DNA of 64,000 nucleotides from Leeuwenhoekiella marinoflava DSM 3653 (GCF_900129005.1 NZ_FQUN01000024.1:1-64000), one strand, 5' to 3'; positions 32,622 to 43,506 are shown, counted from the stretch's first letter. Notes: generated from the sequence alone by a model not told the origin. A program made the numbers and translations.

Positions 32622-33881
32622 ATGGAATCAGTTCACGCTATAAAACAACGTTTTGGGATTATTGGAGACGACCCAAAACTCAACCGCTCTATAGAAAAAG
32701 CCATACAGGTTGCTCCTACAGATATTTCGGTATTAGTTACCGGAGAAAGTGGTGTGGGTAAAGAGAGTATTCCGCGCATTATTCATTCCTTATCACACCG
32801 TAAACACAATAAATATATTGCCGTTAACTGTGGCGCTATTCCTGAAGGAACCATAGACAGTGAACTCTTTGGTCACGAAAAAGGTGCCTTTACAGGAGCT
32901 AGCTCAACACGAAGTGGTTATTTTGAAGAAGCAGATGGCGGAACTATTTTTCTTGATGAAGTTGGAGAATTACCATTACCTACTCAGGTTCGTCTATTGC
33001 GTGTTTTAGAAAATGGAGAATTTTTAAAAGTAGGTTCATCTAAAACACAAAAAACCGATGTTCGTATCGTAGCTGCTACAAACGTAAAAATGTTTGACGC
33101 AATCCAGAAAGAGCGCTTTAGAGAAGATTTATACTATCGTTTAAGCACTGTAGAGATCAACCTTCCGCCATTGCGTGATCGCAAAAATGACATTCATTTA
33201 CTCTTTAGAAAATTTGCTTCAGATTTTGCAAATAAGTATAAAATGCCAACCATCCGTCTGGATGATGATGCTGTAAGTACATTACTGAAATTTCGCTGGT
33301 CTGGTAACATCAGACAGTTACGTAACGTTGCAGAACAGATCTCTGTACTCGAACAAACACGCCAGATTTCCGTAGAAAAATTAAGAGCATATTTACCGGA
33401 TGCCGGCTCCAACTTACCGGCTGTGGTAGGCCAAACCAAAAAAAGCGAAAGCGATTTTAGTAGTGAGCGTGAAATCTTATACAAGGTTCTTTTTGATATG
33501 AAAAGTGACTTAAACGACTTGAAGAAACTTACGCTCGAGTTGATGGAGAATGGTAATAACGCTACCGTAAAGGAAGAAAACAAATCCCTGATTAAGAAGA
33601 TTTACAGCGAAGAGGATTCTGATGCTTACGAAAGCGCAGAAGACATCACCGAAGTATTACAATTACCGGAAGATTCTGTGGTAAGCAACACTCCTATGGC
33701 AGATAAATATCATTTTGCAGAAGATGTTGAGGAGGAAGAAACACTCTCTTTACAGGAAAAAGAACTCGAATTGATTGAAAAATCATTAGAGCGTCACAGT
33801 GGCAAACGCAAAGCAGCTGCCAAAGAATTAGGCATTAGCGAACGTACTTTATATAGAAAAATCAAACAATACGACTTGTAA
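32622..33881 (+). CDS. Sigma-54-dependent transcriptional activator without a receiver domain
   Basis: The 419-aa protein starts directly with the AAA+ domain: Walker A GESGVGKE (41-48), the sigma-54-contacting GAFTGA loop (88-93) and Walker B with TIFLDEVGEL (D112, E113). A Fis-type helix-turn-helix ends the protein (HSGKRKAAAKELGISERTLYRKIKQ). Between them lies a long acidic linker (about 265-370). There is no N-terminal sensor or receiver domain, so activity may be set by its level or by partners. It remodels sigma-54 RNA polymerase for open-complex formation. It lies between miaB and lptE with gaps below 50 bases. Confidence 0.92.
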   Translation: MESVHAIKQRFGIIGDDPKLNRSIEKAIQVAPTDISVLVTGESGVGKESIPRIIHSLSHRKHNKYIAVNCGAIPEGTIDSELFGHEKGAFTGASSTRSGYFEEADGGTIFLDEVGELPLPTQVRLLRVLENGEFLKVGSSKTQKTDVRIVAATNVKMFDAIQKERFREDLYYRLSTVEINLPPLRDRKNDIHLLFRKFASDFANKYKMPTIRLDDDAVSTLLKFRWSGNIRQLRNVAEQISVLEQTRQISVEKLRAYLPDAGSNLPAVVGQTKKSESDFSSEREILYKVLFDMKSDLNDLKKLTLELMENGNNATVKEENKSLIKKIYSEEDSDAYESAEDITEVLQLPEDSVVSNTPMADKYHFAEDVEEEETLSLQEKELELIEKSLERHSGKRKAAAKELGISERTLYRKIKQYDL

Positions 33882-33930
33882 CGCAATGCAAGACAGCTTA
33901 CTGCGTTTTAAAAATATCACATCCTATTTT

Positions 33931-34446
33931 ATGAAGAAATTACAAATCGCATTTTTATTTTTAAGCTTTTTATGCTTCAACAGCTGTGGCTTTTACTCAT
34001 TCACAGGTGCAGATATAGGTAGCGCCGAGTCTTTCTACGTAAATTATTTTCAGAATAATGCTCCTATTGTAGAGCCGGGAATAGATCGTACATTCACCTT
34101 TACCCTTTCAGATTTAATTCAAAATCAGACCAGTTTAAATCTAGCTACAAATGCTGCAAATGCCGATTTAATATATGAGGGTGAGATTGTAGATTATTAC
34201 ATCGCACCGCAAACCGCAACCTCTGATAACGTTGCTGCTCAAAACCGAATTACAATTGTGATTTTATGCCGATTTACAAATAAGACTATAGCAGATGGTA
34301 GTGCAGATTTTGAAAAGCGATTTTCATTTTATGTAGATATTGAAGGTACAGCACAGCCAGTTGGAGCCGTTTTAAACGGAGCAATAGAAGAAATCTACGA
34401 GCGCATCACGCAAGATATTTTTCAAGAATCATTAGCGAACTGGTAA
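33931..34446 (+). CDS. lptE: LPS-assembly lipoprotein LptE
   Basis: I start it at the ATG at 33931, which gives a clean lipoprotein signal with cysteine 19 (FNSCGFYSFTGADIG). The longer frame from 33886 adds a non-signal N-terminus. The 171-aa product has the Bacteroidota LptE pattern: GFYSFTGA near the lipid anchor, a PIVEPGIDRTFTFTLSDLIQNQTSL segment, and strands carrying LIYEGEIVDYYI. LptE plugs the LptD barrel to insert LPS in the outer membrane. lptD is not in the window. Its stop abuts the ATG of the next gene. Confidence 0.85.
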   Translation: MKKLQIAFLFLSFLCFNSCGFYSFTGADIGSAESFYVNYFQNNAPIVEPGIDRTFTFTLSDLIQNQTSLNLATNAANADLIYEGEIVDYYIAPQTATSDNVAAQNRITIVILCRFTNKTIADGSADFEKRFSFYVDIEGTAQPVGAVLNGAIEEIYERITQDIFQESLANW

Positions 34447-35379
34447 ATGAATATAACTACGTTTACATCCCTTTTAGAACACCCGGATCGTGTTACGCCA
34501 GAGCAAACCGCTCAGCTTAAAACGATCATTAAAGAGTTTCCTTTTTTTCAGGCAGCTCGAGCGCTTCAATTAAAAGGTTTGAAAAACGAAGACAGTTTTC
34601 TTTACAACAATGAGCTTAAACAAACCGCAGCCTACACGCAAGATCGCACAGTTTTATTTGACTTTATTACTTCCGAAGTTTTTAATCAAAGTGAGATCAG
34701 TCAGCAGATAAAATCCCAAGAAGCTTACCTACACAATATGCCGGTTTACGATGCTGTAGACATTTCTGCTGATATGGAAGCCGAAGAACTGATGAAGGCA
34801 AATCAAGTTTTATCAAAAGACTTTTTTATACCGAAAGAGCATTCAGAAGAACAAGAGATCTTAACAGAAGCTGATCCTGTAGAGCAATTGCAAATGGGAA
34901 AGCCTTTAGATTTTAATCAAGCTGAAACACATTCCTTTGGAGAATGGCTAAAATTGACTTCTTTTAATAAAATCAATAGAGACAAAAGCACTGAAGAAGT
35001 AGCAGAACAAGAAGCTACGGAAGGGGCTTTAAAACAACCTAAAATTGAATATAAACCGCTTTCTGAACCTAACCCTAACGAAGCAGATGATGACCCGGAA
35101 CGCGCGCGTCGTTTGCAGCTTATTGACAAGTTTATAGAAAGTAATCCCAAAATAAAAGTGAGTCCGCCGGATTCTTCTTTTAAAAAGACCAATCTAGAAG
35201 ATCGATTTCAGCCCAATGACAGCCTGATGACAGAGACCTTGGCTCGAGTTTACGTAGAGCAAAAAAACTTTTCAAAAGCTAAACAAGCTTATCGGATTTT
35301 AAGTTTGAAATATCCGGAAAAAAGTGGTTTCTTTGCAGACCAAATTCGGGCAATAGAGAAATTGCAAGAAAATAAATAA
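34447..35379 (+). CDS. TPR-like hypothetical protein (310 aa)
   Basis: There is no signal peptide. The protein opens with a helical part (FTSLLEHPDRVTPEQTAQLKTIIKEFPFFQAARALQLKGLK), has a long acidic, low-complexity middle (about 100-250), and ends with one TPR-like unit (TLARVYVEQKNFSKAKQAYRILSLKYPEKSGFFADQI). Its gene sits directly after lptE with no gap and before secG, an order I recall as common in Flavobacteriia. A role with envelope assembly is plausible by position only. No catalytic motif is seen. Confidence 0.7.
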   Translation: MNITTFTSLLEHPDRVTPEQTAQLKTIIKEFPFFQAARALQLKGLKNEDSFLYNNELKQTAAYTQDRTVLFDFITSEVFNQSEISQQIKSQEAYLHNMPVYDAVDISADMEAEELMKANQVLSKDFFIPKEHSEEQEILTEADPVEQLQMGKPLDFNQAETHSFGEWLKLTSFNKINRDKSTEEVAEQEATEGALKQPKIEYKPLSEPNPNEADDDPERARRLQLIDKFIESNPKIKVSPPDSSFKKTNLEDRFQPNDSLMTETLARVYVEQKNFSKAKQAYRILSLKYPEKSGFFADQIRAIEKLQENK

Positions 35380-35434
35380 AGTAAACAGCGGGAAAAGCTT
35401 AAACTCAAAAACCGCATTTTATAAAGTCAAAACT

Positions 35435-35767
35435 ATGTTTTTTATATTTTTAGTTTTAATCATAATTGTAGCCTTTTTACTTATTGTTGTAATTATGGTT
35501 CAAAATCCTAAAGGTGGTGGTTTATCTTCTTCTTTTGGAGGTGGCGGTTCTCAACAAATAGGTGGTGTTAAAAAGACCGGAGATTTTCTTGATAAAAGTA
35601 CTTGGGGTCTTGCAACTGCATTATTGGTTTTGATTTTAATCTCTAACGTAACCATTTTCGGAGGAGGTTCTTCAAATGAATCTAAAGTCATTGAAGGTGA
35701 AAATGTAGAAAACATTATGCCTGTACAAGAGACACCTGCCCCGGCTACAGACTCAACAGAAGAATAA
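35435..35767 (+). CDS. secG: Preprotein translocase subunit SecG
   Basis: The 110-aa protein has two membrane helices (about 1-22 and 52-72) separated by the typical SecG loop with QNPKGGGLSSSFGGGGSQQIGGVKKTGDFLDKSTW. The C-terminal part is acidic, as is usual in Bacteroidota. SecG assists SecYE during export. It is preceded by the TPR-like gene and followed by a strong terminator, so it closes the miaB-to-secG run. Confidence 0.93.
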   Translation: MFFIFLVLIIIVAFLLIVVIMVQNPKGGGLSSSFGGGGSQQIGGVKKTGDFLDKSTWGLATALLVLILISNVTIFGGGSSNESKVIEGENVENIMPVQETPAPATDSTEE

Positions 35768-35796
35768 ATGACATTTTAGTCATCCAAAATATATAG

Positions 35797-35823
35797 AGAC
35801 CGCAATTATGCGGTCTTTTTTTT
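35797..35823 (+). terminator. Terminator after secG
   Basis: AGACCGC pairs with GCGGTCT around a six-base loop and is followed by a run of about eight T. It lies 30 bases past the secG stop. Confidence 0.88.
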
Positions 35824-35912
35824 GCCGTTTTGTCAGTGGATTCTTGGTGGCATAATTTCTGTTTAATAGACAGTACAACTAAGAAATTTGTTAACTAAAA
35901 ATTTATATTAAA

Positions 35913-36188
35913 ATGGGAGTAAACATTAAACCTCTTTCAGATCGAGTTTTGGTAGAGCCTACGGCTGCGGAGACTAAAACAGCATCCGGTCTATACATTC
36001 CGGACACAGCAAAAGAAAAACCTCAACAAGGTAAAGTTGTAGCGGTAGGAAGCGGTAAAAAAGACCATGATATGACTGTAAAAGTGGGAGACACTGTTCT
36101 TTATGGTAAATATTCTGGCACAGAATTAAAATTAGATGGTACAGACTATCTTATTATGCGTGAGGATGACATCCTTGCTGTAATCTAA
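35913..36188 (+). CDS. groES: Co-chaperonin GroES
   Basis: The 91-aa protein has the standard GroES pattern: [27 protein letters not shown] including the mobile loop, then [11 protein letters not shown] and the C-terminal [14 protein letters not shown]. It caps the GroEL ring. It lies after the secG terminator with its own 90-base leader and 76 bases before groEL, the usual two-gene heat-shock operon. No CIRCE element was seen. Confidence 0.96.
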   Translation: MGVNIKPLSDRVLVEPTAAETKTASGLYIPDTAKEKPQQGKVVAVGSGKKDHDMTVKVGDTVLYGKYSGTELKLDGTDYLIMREDDILAVI

Positions 36189-36216
36189 TTAGTAGATCTT
36201 CTATTTAAATTAATAA

Positions 36217-37905
<1,689 letters not shown>

Positions 37906-37936
37906 CGCGAAACGCACACTTAAATCACTTAATATT

Positions 37937-37970
37937 AAATCCCTTCAAAAATATCTGAAGGGATTTTTTT
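37937..37970 (+). terminator. Terminator after groEL
   Basis: AAATCCCTTCA (37937-37947) pairs with TGAAGGGATTT (37956-37966), followed by a T run to 37970. The A-rich upstream side means it could also stop transcripts from the minus-strand gene at 38024. Confidence 0.9.
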
Positions 37971-38023
37971 ATCGGTTATCCAAGTCAATTATTCGAGTAT
38001 TTTGCGTAAAGAGGTTTTAGGTA

Positions 38024-38560
38024 CTACTCTATTTTAGAATCTACAGTTCCGCAATTGAGCATTACATCTCCAAAGTAGGGGTTGAATACTTTCTTCTCAT
38101 TAGCAATCCAATAAGCTCCTTTCCCATCAAATGCCATAGGGCAATATTGGTAATACAAAGTCCCGGAAGTGATATTTTCTTCCACTAGGGTCTTTATTCC
38201 CGCAGTTAAGTTTTCAAACTGCGCACGTTGCTCATTAATGTTTTCTGAATTTGCTATTGCTTCTACTGCTTTAACAAGACTTGCCTCTACTTTTACCGCC
38301 TCAATACTAATTACTAATTTCTGAGCTATAGTTTGCGCTACTTCTTCATCCGTATTTACCAAAGCTATTTTTAAAGCATTATAGTCGTCATAAACCTGAG
38401 CTACTTCTGCATTTTGAAATTCTGCATCTCGCTTAGCACCAGAATAAGCTATTTTGTGAGCTACCTCTCCATGACCTACTGTAACCGTTTCCTGATTCGA
38501 TTTCTTTTCGCCGCAGGATAAAACCAATACGCTAGCTAGCGTTAATGCTATTTTTTTCAT
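38024..38560 (-). CDS. DUF3347 lipoprotein (178 aa)
   Basis: I chose the ATG at 38560, which gives a clean lipoprotein signal with cysteine 16 (LVLSC). The mature part has helical pairs (AQVYDDYNALKIALVNTDEEVA) and the DUF3347 signature near the C-terminus: YYQYCPMAFDGKGAYWIANEKKVFNPYFGDVMLNCG. In other proteins this domain is fused to CusB-like adaptors or stands next to copper proteins, and the conserved cysteines suggest metal binding. No other metal gene is nearby, so its role is open. It follows the exosortase pair on the same strand. Confidence 0.85.
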   Translation of the reverse strand: MKKIALTLASVLVLSCGEKKSNQETVTVGHGEVAHKIAYSGAKRDAEFQNAEVAQVYDDYNALKIALVNTDEEVAQTIAQKLVISIEAVKVEASLVKAVEAIANSENINEQRAQFENLTAGIKTLVEENITSGTLYYQYCPMAFDGKGAYWIANEKKVFNPYFGDVMLNCGTVDSKIE

Positions 38561-38593
38561 TCTTATTATTTGTTTTAAACTCAAATATACAAA

Positions 38594-39031
38594 CTACTTC
38601 TCGCTTCTAATTCTATCGTAATAAAAAGCAGGCACGAGAATAAGTAACAAAATAGGTTGAATTAAAAATCTACGGATATAAAAAAGAAGCAAGCTGTATT
38701 CTGAAGTGTAATTCAAGACAACCAAAGCGAAACTAATTAAAAGTGTTAAAAATGCTGCCAAATAAACTAAAAGTGAAATTTTCACGATTCCCCTTTTGCG
38801 AAATAGCAAAAAAAGAATTGAAAGCGAAAGCACACTATTAAGCCAGAACCGTCCTGAAGTATTAATCAATAATCTCCCAAAATTTAATTCAGGAAGTTTT
38901 TCGGAACTTAGATAAACGCCTTCAAAAAATAGCAAAAGCGGATCATAGAAGAGCTGTCCTTGCCAAAAGCGAACACAGATCAATGCAGCTATCAGTAGAG
39001 TAACCAAAACTGTATTTAGCGATTTCTTCAA
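38594..39031 (-). CDS. Exosortase F system-associated membrane protein
   Basis: The 145-aa protein has four predicted membrane helices and a short loop with LINTSGRFWLNSVLSLSILF. The ending LIQPILLLILVPAFYYDRI fits the small membrane partner always found with XrtF in Bacteroidota, as I recall. Its start overlaps the end of xrtF by four bases (ATGA type), so translation is likely coupled. Its role in processing sorted proteins is unknown. Confidence 0.8.
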   Translation of the reverse strand: MKKSLNTVLVTLLIAALICVRFWQGQLFYDPLLLFFEGVYLSSEKLPELNFGRLLINTSGRFWLNSVLSLSILFLLFRKRGIVKISLLVYLAAFLTLLISFALVVLNYTSEYSLLLFYIRRFLIQPILLLILVPAFYYDRIRSEK

Positions 39032-39570
39032 GATTTCTGTTTCTTAAAACGACTTACCCAAAATATCCACAAAAAGACCACCAAGCCATAAATAATACCC
39101 GGAAAAATTATATCGTGCAAAACGGTTTTATATTCAGGATACGCATATAAACCAATACTCAAAATGGCTATACGCAAAATATTGATCACATAGATAAGCA
39201 CCACCCCGATAAAGATAAACGAGAATGTTTTACCCCATCCCTGAAAAAAAGCAAGCACAAATGAAGCAAACAGGATAATAACACTTACCGCATTACAACC
39301 TTCTACCACACGAGCTACAAAAACATCCTCGACAAATAATTTCATCGAAGGCTCTTGATTATGAGGTTCAATCATTGAAGAATAATCCATTTTTTTTATT
39401 AACCACTCGCTTTGTTCAGCAACACGATGCGTAATATAATCCGGATAATACTTTTTCTGAAAATCAACATTCAAATACTGAGCATATAAAAAGCTTAAGA
39501 CTAAATACATCCCTAAAAAAGTAAGGATAAACAAAAGTACCGACTTATATTTACGAATTAATTGAATCAA
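39028..39570 (-). CDS. xrtF: Exosortase family protein XrtF
   Basis: The 180-aa multi-span protein carries the exosortase catalytic set: cysteine 92 in VEGCNAVS, arginine 133 in NILRIA and histidine 152 in LHD. It is shorter than XrtA types, as usual for XrtF. Exosortases cut C-terminal sorting signals of exported proteins in the inner membrane. No target with a PEP-CTERM-like tail is in the window. It is coupled to its partner gene downstream and divergent from the GAF gene. Confidence 0.9.
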   Translation of the reverse strand: MIQLIRKYKSVLLFILTFLGMYLVLSFLYAQYLNVDFQKKYYPDYITHRVAEQSEWLIKKMDYSSMIEPHNQEPSMKLFVEDVFVARVVEGCNAVSVIILFASFVLAFFQGWGKTFSFIFIGVVLIYVINILRIAILSIGLYAYPEYKTVLHDIIFPGIIYGLVVFLWIFWVSRFKKQKS

Positions 39571-39608
39571 TCTGATAAGGGTTTAGACCACCCTAAAATA
39601 CAAGAAAA

Positions 39609-40067
39609 ATGACTTTTGAAGCCTTAAAACCTGAAGTATCAAAAATATTAGAAAGCAAAAGTCTTTCTGTAGAACATCGCCTTGAGGAAATATGCACGAT
39701 CTTAAAAGAAAACATTGCTTATTATGACTGGGTAGGTTTTTATTTTAAAAATGGAGACAAAGACGAACTTAAATTAAGCTCATACGCAGGGGCTCCTACA
39801 GATCACACCATCATACCCTTCGGAAAAGGAATTTGCGGTCAGGTTGCTGTTTCTAATGAGAATTTTGTGGTACCAGATGTAAAAGCTCAAGATAATTATA
39901 TCGCGTGCAGTATCACTGTAAAAGCAGAAATTGTAGTTCCGCTTTTTGTAAATGGAGAAAACATTGGCCAGATCGATATCGACTCTAATACAGCAAACCC
40001 TTTTACGGATGCTGATGAACGCTTTTTAGAATGGGTTAATGAGCAGGTTGCTGAAATTTTAAACTAG
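39609..40067 (+). CDS. GAF-domain protein, free methionine-(R)-sulfoxide reductase-like
   Basis: The 152-aa protein is a single GAF domain with the fRMsr pattern: YYDWVGFYF, IPFGKGICGQVA (C76), VVPDVKAQDNYIACS (C100), then AEIVVPLF and IGQIDIDS. In E. coli fRMsr three cysteines matter: the equivalents of C76 and C100 are present, but the upstream one (in the ACVRI segment) is replaced by the residues DHTII here. The enzyme may still work with a two-cysteine cycle or an outside reductant, or it may only bind a ligand. It is a single gene with a likely cytoplasmic product. Confidence 0.8.
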   Translation: MTFEALKPEVSKILESKSLSVEHRLEEICTILKENIAYYDWVGFYFKNGDKDELKLSSYAGAPTDHTIIPFGKGICGQVAVSNENFVVPDVKAQDNYIACSITVKAEIVVPLFVNGENIGQIDIDSNTANPFTDADERFLEWVNEQVAEILN

Positions 40068-40119
40068 TTCTCCCGCAACCTATTTGTACTGTCTTCATCT
40101 CATAATAAACAAACCTATT

Positions 40120-40584
40120 ATGAGATTTTTTCTTTTTACACTTTTAAGCCTTTCCTTATTAAGCTGCACTAACGATGATGATACTTCGGTAGACTGTTCT
40201 GCCGTGAGCTGTGCGGCATCAGGAATAAATCTGGAACTCATTTCTGATTCAGACAAAACCAATTTATTTGAAAATGAAACTTTAAGTAAAGAAAACCTAA
40301 CGGTGACTAACACCTTGACTAATGAAGAGGTTGCCTTTCAGTTTACTCCAGAGTTCATCCTCATTCTCCCTACAGGAAGTTATACCGAAACATTTACCGA
40401 AGTTTCTTATCAGATTGCCCATGAAGATGTAATTCTTTTTAACCTGAGTTTTGATGCAAAACGAGAACTCAACGTTAATGAATGCTGCCCGAGTGACAGT
40501 GTTGCAAATATTTCTTTTGGAGATACTACGACTGAAACACTAGACGAGGAACCAAATGGCTACAAAGTATTTTTAGATCTTTAA
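40120..40584 (+). CDS. Hypothetical lipoprotein (154 aa)
   Basis: The ATG at 40120 gives a lipoprotein signal with cysteine 16 (LLSCTNDDD), whose acidic residues after the cysteine are typical of surface-exposed lipoproteins in Bacteroidota. The mature part is beta-rich with four further cysteines, including a CC pair (NVNECCPSD) that may form disulfides. I do not recognise the family. It is convergent with the MacB-like permease gene, with only three bases between the stops. Confidence 0.65.
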   Translation: MRFFLFTLLSLSLLSCTNDDDTSVDCSAVSCAASGINLELISDSDKTNLFENETLSKENLTVTNTLTNEEVAFQFTPEFILILPTGSYTETFTEVSYQIAHEDVILFNLSFDAKRELNVNECCPSDSVANISFGDTTTETLDEEPNGYKVFLDL

Positions 40585-40587
40585 AAA

Positions 40588-41841
40588 CTACATACCGGTT
40601 CGTATAGCTTCTACAGGATCTAGACGTGAGGCCATAAAGGCTGGGACAATTCCGGCGATTAACCCTATGATCACTGAACTTGATAGCCCGAGCAACGCAT
40701 TAGCTAAAGAAAGTATAAACTCAAAACTTCCCGTAAACTGAGAAAGCACAACAGTGATAATCCAAACCAGACCAAGCCCGATTAAACCACCTATCACAGC
40801 GAGAATTATAGATTCAAATAAAAACTGAAGTAATATAAATCGGTTTTTTGCGCCTAAGGCTTTTTGGATTCCTATCAAATTGGTACGTTCTTTTACACTT
40901 ACAAACATAATATTAGCAATACCAAAACCACCTACTAGCAAAGAAAACAGACCTATAAATCCACCTATTGTAGACATTGTGCCTGTGATATTATCTACAA
41001 GATCTGTAAACCCGGAAAGTTGATTTATGAAAAAAGTATTCACCTCATCCGGTTTCAAGCCCCGTACTTGACGCAATCTTTGGGTAAGCACCGCATTAAA
41101 CTCCGGGATATCAACCCCTTCTTTAGGCTTCACAATAATCTGCGGAAAAGCAGACTTATTATTACTTCCGTAAATACGGCGCACTACGTTAACAGGAAGT
41201 ATCACCGTTCCATCTTTTGAAGGTCCAAAAATACTATTCCCTTCTTTTTCTAAAACTCCGATAATTGTAAAACGCTGTCCATATAAACGTACTTGTTTTC
41301 CTAATGGATTTAAGCTACCAAATAAACCTTCAGCAATCTCATCCCCTAAAACCAAAACGTTAGAACCGCTATTGGATTCAGATTCATTAAAAAACCTTCC
41401 TTCAGCAAGTTGTAAGGCTTCAATGTTGTAATACCCATCAGTCACCGGAGCTATATTAACTCCTGTCACTAATTTATCACCATACTTTATAGATTCTGCT
41501 CCAACATTCAAAACAAAGGATGCAGCTTCCACATCAGGCACATTTCGTCTTATATACTGATACTCTTCGTAACTCACATCAGGAAACTGCTCTCGCTTCC
41601 ATTGCGGGATATCTGTAGGTCCAAAAGAAAAACGCATTACAATTATGGTACTATTGTCTAGAGAAGAAAGGCTTCCTTTTATTTCCTGTTTTAACGAATC
41701 TACAGCTGCTAAAACTCCAATAATAGAAAAAATACCTATGGTCACACCCAGCAATGACAAAAGGGTACGCAACTTATTGTTGCGCAATGCATTAATTGCA
41801 AAGGCTAAACTTTCTTTTAATACCCTAAGATAAATGAGCAT
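40588..41841 (-). CDS. MacB/FtsX-type ABC transporter permease
   Basis: The 417-aa protein has an N-terminal membrane helix (LRTLLSLLGVTIGIFSIIGVLAAVD), a MacB_PCD periplasmic domain (about 45-260), and a C-terminal FtsX block of three helices with GIQKALGAKNRFILLQFLFE and the ending MASRLDPVEAIRTGM. It lacks an ATPase domain, and no ATPase gene lies next to it. Such permeases work in MacAB-like export or lipoprotein-handling systems. It is transcribed alone. Confidence 0.88.
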   Translation of the reverse strand: MLIYLRVLKESLAFAINALRNNKLRTLLSLLGVTIGIFSIIGVLAAVDSLKQEIKGSLSSLDNSTIIVMRFSFGPTDIPQWKREQFPDVSYEEYQYIRRNVPDVEAASFVLNVGAESIKYGDKLVTGVNIAPVTDGYYNIEALQLAEGRFFNESESNSGSNVLVLGDEIAEGLFGSLNPLGKQVRLYGQRFTIIGVLEKEGNSIFGPSKDGTVILPVNVVRRIYGSNNKSAFPQIIVKPKEGVDIPEFNAVLTQRLRQVRGLKPDEVNTFFINQLSGFTDLVDNITGTMSTIGGFIGLFSLLVGGFGIANIMFVSVKERTNLIGIQKALGAKNRFILLQFLFESIILAVIGGLIGLGLVWIITVVLSQFTGSFEFILSLANALLGLSSSVIIGLIAGIVPAFMASRLDPVEAIRTGM

Positions 41842-41925
41842 AGAAGTGTGATAATTTGAATACAGGTTTGACGCAGAACCGCACTGAGTGTTACAAAATT
41901 ATGCTAAGAAAATACAAAAAATAGC

Positions 41926-41957
41926 ACCACACTTTAGTGGTTAAATTCATACTTTTG
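41926..41957 (+). promoter_or_regulatory. Putative promoter and operator of purH
   Basis: TACTTTTG (41950-41957) matches the -7 consensus TAnnTTTG, 22 bases before the purH ATG. No good TTG lies at the ideal distance. Just upstream, ACCAC (41926-41930) and GTGGT (41937-41941) form a short inverted repeat that overlaps the -33 area and could be an operator. Confidence 0.45.
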
Positions 41958-41979
41958 CACCCAAATTAAAAATTTCTTC

Positions 41980-43506
41980 ATGAGTACTCCTATAAAGGCA
42001 AAAGCCGCATTGATTTCAGTTTTTAGTAAAGAAGGTCTTGAACCGCTAATTAGAAAGTTTAACGACTTGGGCATCACCCTTTATTCTACGGGAGGTACCC
42101 AGAAATTCATTAAAGATCTGGGCGTGCCCGTTGTACCTGTTGAAGATGTAACCTCATATCCTTCTATTTTAGGTGGAAGAGTAAAAACGCTTCACCCTAA
42201 AATTTTTGGCGGAATTTTAAACCGTCAGGACAATGATGGTGATGTTGCCGAAATGAAAGAATACAACATTCCGCAACTTGATATTGTAATTGTAGACTTG
42301 TATCCGTTTGAAAAAACGGTAGCTTCCGGAGCTTCAGAACAAGATATTGTAGAAAAAATTGATATAGGTGGAATTTCATTAATTCGTGCTGCTGCTAAGA
42401 ATTTTAAAGACACGCTGTGTGTGTCTTCTGTTGATGATTATGAAGAAGTTTTGGAACTCATTAGCACAAATGAAGGAACAACCACACTAGCAGATCGTAA
42501 ACGTTTTGCTGCAAAGGCTTTTAATATTTCTTCTCATTACGACACTGCAATTTTCAATTACTTTAATGAAGAAGAAGTAGTTTACAAAGCAAGTTATACA
42601 GAAGGAAAATCGTTGCGCTACGGAGAAAATCCACATCAGAAAGGGACTTTCTTTGGAGATTTTGATGCGATGTTTGATAAGCTTCACGGCAAAGAACTTT
42701 CATATAACAATTTACTTGACGTTGACGCTGCTGTTAATTTAATGGCAGAATTTCAAAACGAAGATCCTACGTTTGCGATTTTAAAACACAACAATGCTTG
42801 CGGTCTTGCACAACGCGACACCTTGCATCAGGCTTATGTAGATGCTTTAGCAGGAGATCCTGTTTCTGCTTTTGGTGGAATTTTAATTTCAAATAAAGAA
42901 ATAGATAAAGCTACCGCTGAAGAAATTCACAAATTATTCTGCGAAGTAGTAATTGCTCCAAGCTATTCTGAAGAAGCACTTGAAATTTTAAAAGGGAAGA
43001 AAAATCGTGTACTTTTAATTCAAAAGCCGGTTACACTTCCTACAGATCAAGTTCGCAGTTGTTTAAATGGTGTTTTAGTTCAAGATAAAGATGCAAAAAC
43101 AGATAGCCTTGAAGATCTTTCTACCGTTACAAACAATAAACCCAGCTCAGAGGAGTTAAGTGATTTGATCTTTGCTTCTAAGCTTTGCAAACACACCAAA
43201 TCAAATACTATCGTATTTGCAAAAGGAAAACAACTTTGCGCCAGCGGAACCGGACAAACATCTCGAGTAGATGCGCTTCGCCAAGCTATCGATAAAGCAG
43301 TTTCTTTTGGTTTTGACCTTAAAGGTGCTGTTATGGCAAGTGATGCATTTTTCCCGTTTCCTGATTGTGTTGAGCTTGCAGATAAAGCAGGCATCACAGC
43401 TGTGATTCAGCCGGGAGGATCTATTAAAGATCAGTTGAGCATTGATTACTGTAACGAGCATAACCTAGCAATGGTCATGACTGGAACAAGACATTTTAAA
43501 CATTAA
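41980..43506 (+). CDS. purH: Bifunctional AICAR transformylase / IMP cyclohydrolase
   Basis: The 508-aa protein has both domains: an N-terminal IMP cyclohydrolase part (KAALISVFSKEGLEPLIRKFNDLGITLYSTGGT, SYPSILGGRVKTLHPKIFGGIL) and a C-terminal transformylase part (SLRYGENPHQKGTFF, AILKHNNACGLA with the KH and C of the active site, DPVSAFGGIL). It catalyses the last two steps of IMP synthesis. It is a single gene, divergent from the MacB-like permease. The end FPFPDCVELADKAGITAVIQPGGSI is typical. Confidence 0.97.
   Translation: MSTPIKAKAALISVFSKEGLEPLIRKFNDLGITLYSTGGTQKFIKDLGVPVVPVEDVTSYPSILGGRVKTLHPKIFGGILNRQDNDGDVAEMKEYNIPQLDIVIVDLYPFEKTVASGASEQDIVEKIDIGGISLIRAAAKNFKDTLCVSSVDDYEEVLELISTNEGTTTLADRKRFAAKAFNISSHYDTAIFNYFNEEEVVYKASYTEGKSLRYGENPHQKGTFFGDFDAMFDKLHGKELSYNNLLDVDAAVNLMAEFQNEDPTFAILKHNNACGLAQRDTLHQAYVDALAGDPVSAFGGILISNKEIDKATAEEIHKLFCEVVIAPSYSEEALEILKGKKNRVLLIQKPVTLPTDQVRSCLNGVLVQDKDAKTDSLEDLSTVTNNKPSSEELSDLIFASKLCKHTKSNTIVFAKGKQLCASGTGQTSRVDALRQAIDKAVSFGFDLKGAVMASDAFFPFPDCVELADKAGITAVIQPGGSIKDQLSIDYCNEHNLAMVMTGTRHFKH

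Noticed and set aside
33886-33930. Upstream start for lptE
   Set aside because: It puts 15 non-signal residues before a clean lipoprotein signal; the ATG at 33931 fits better.
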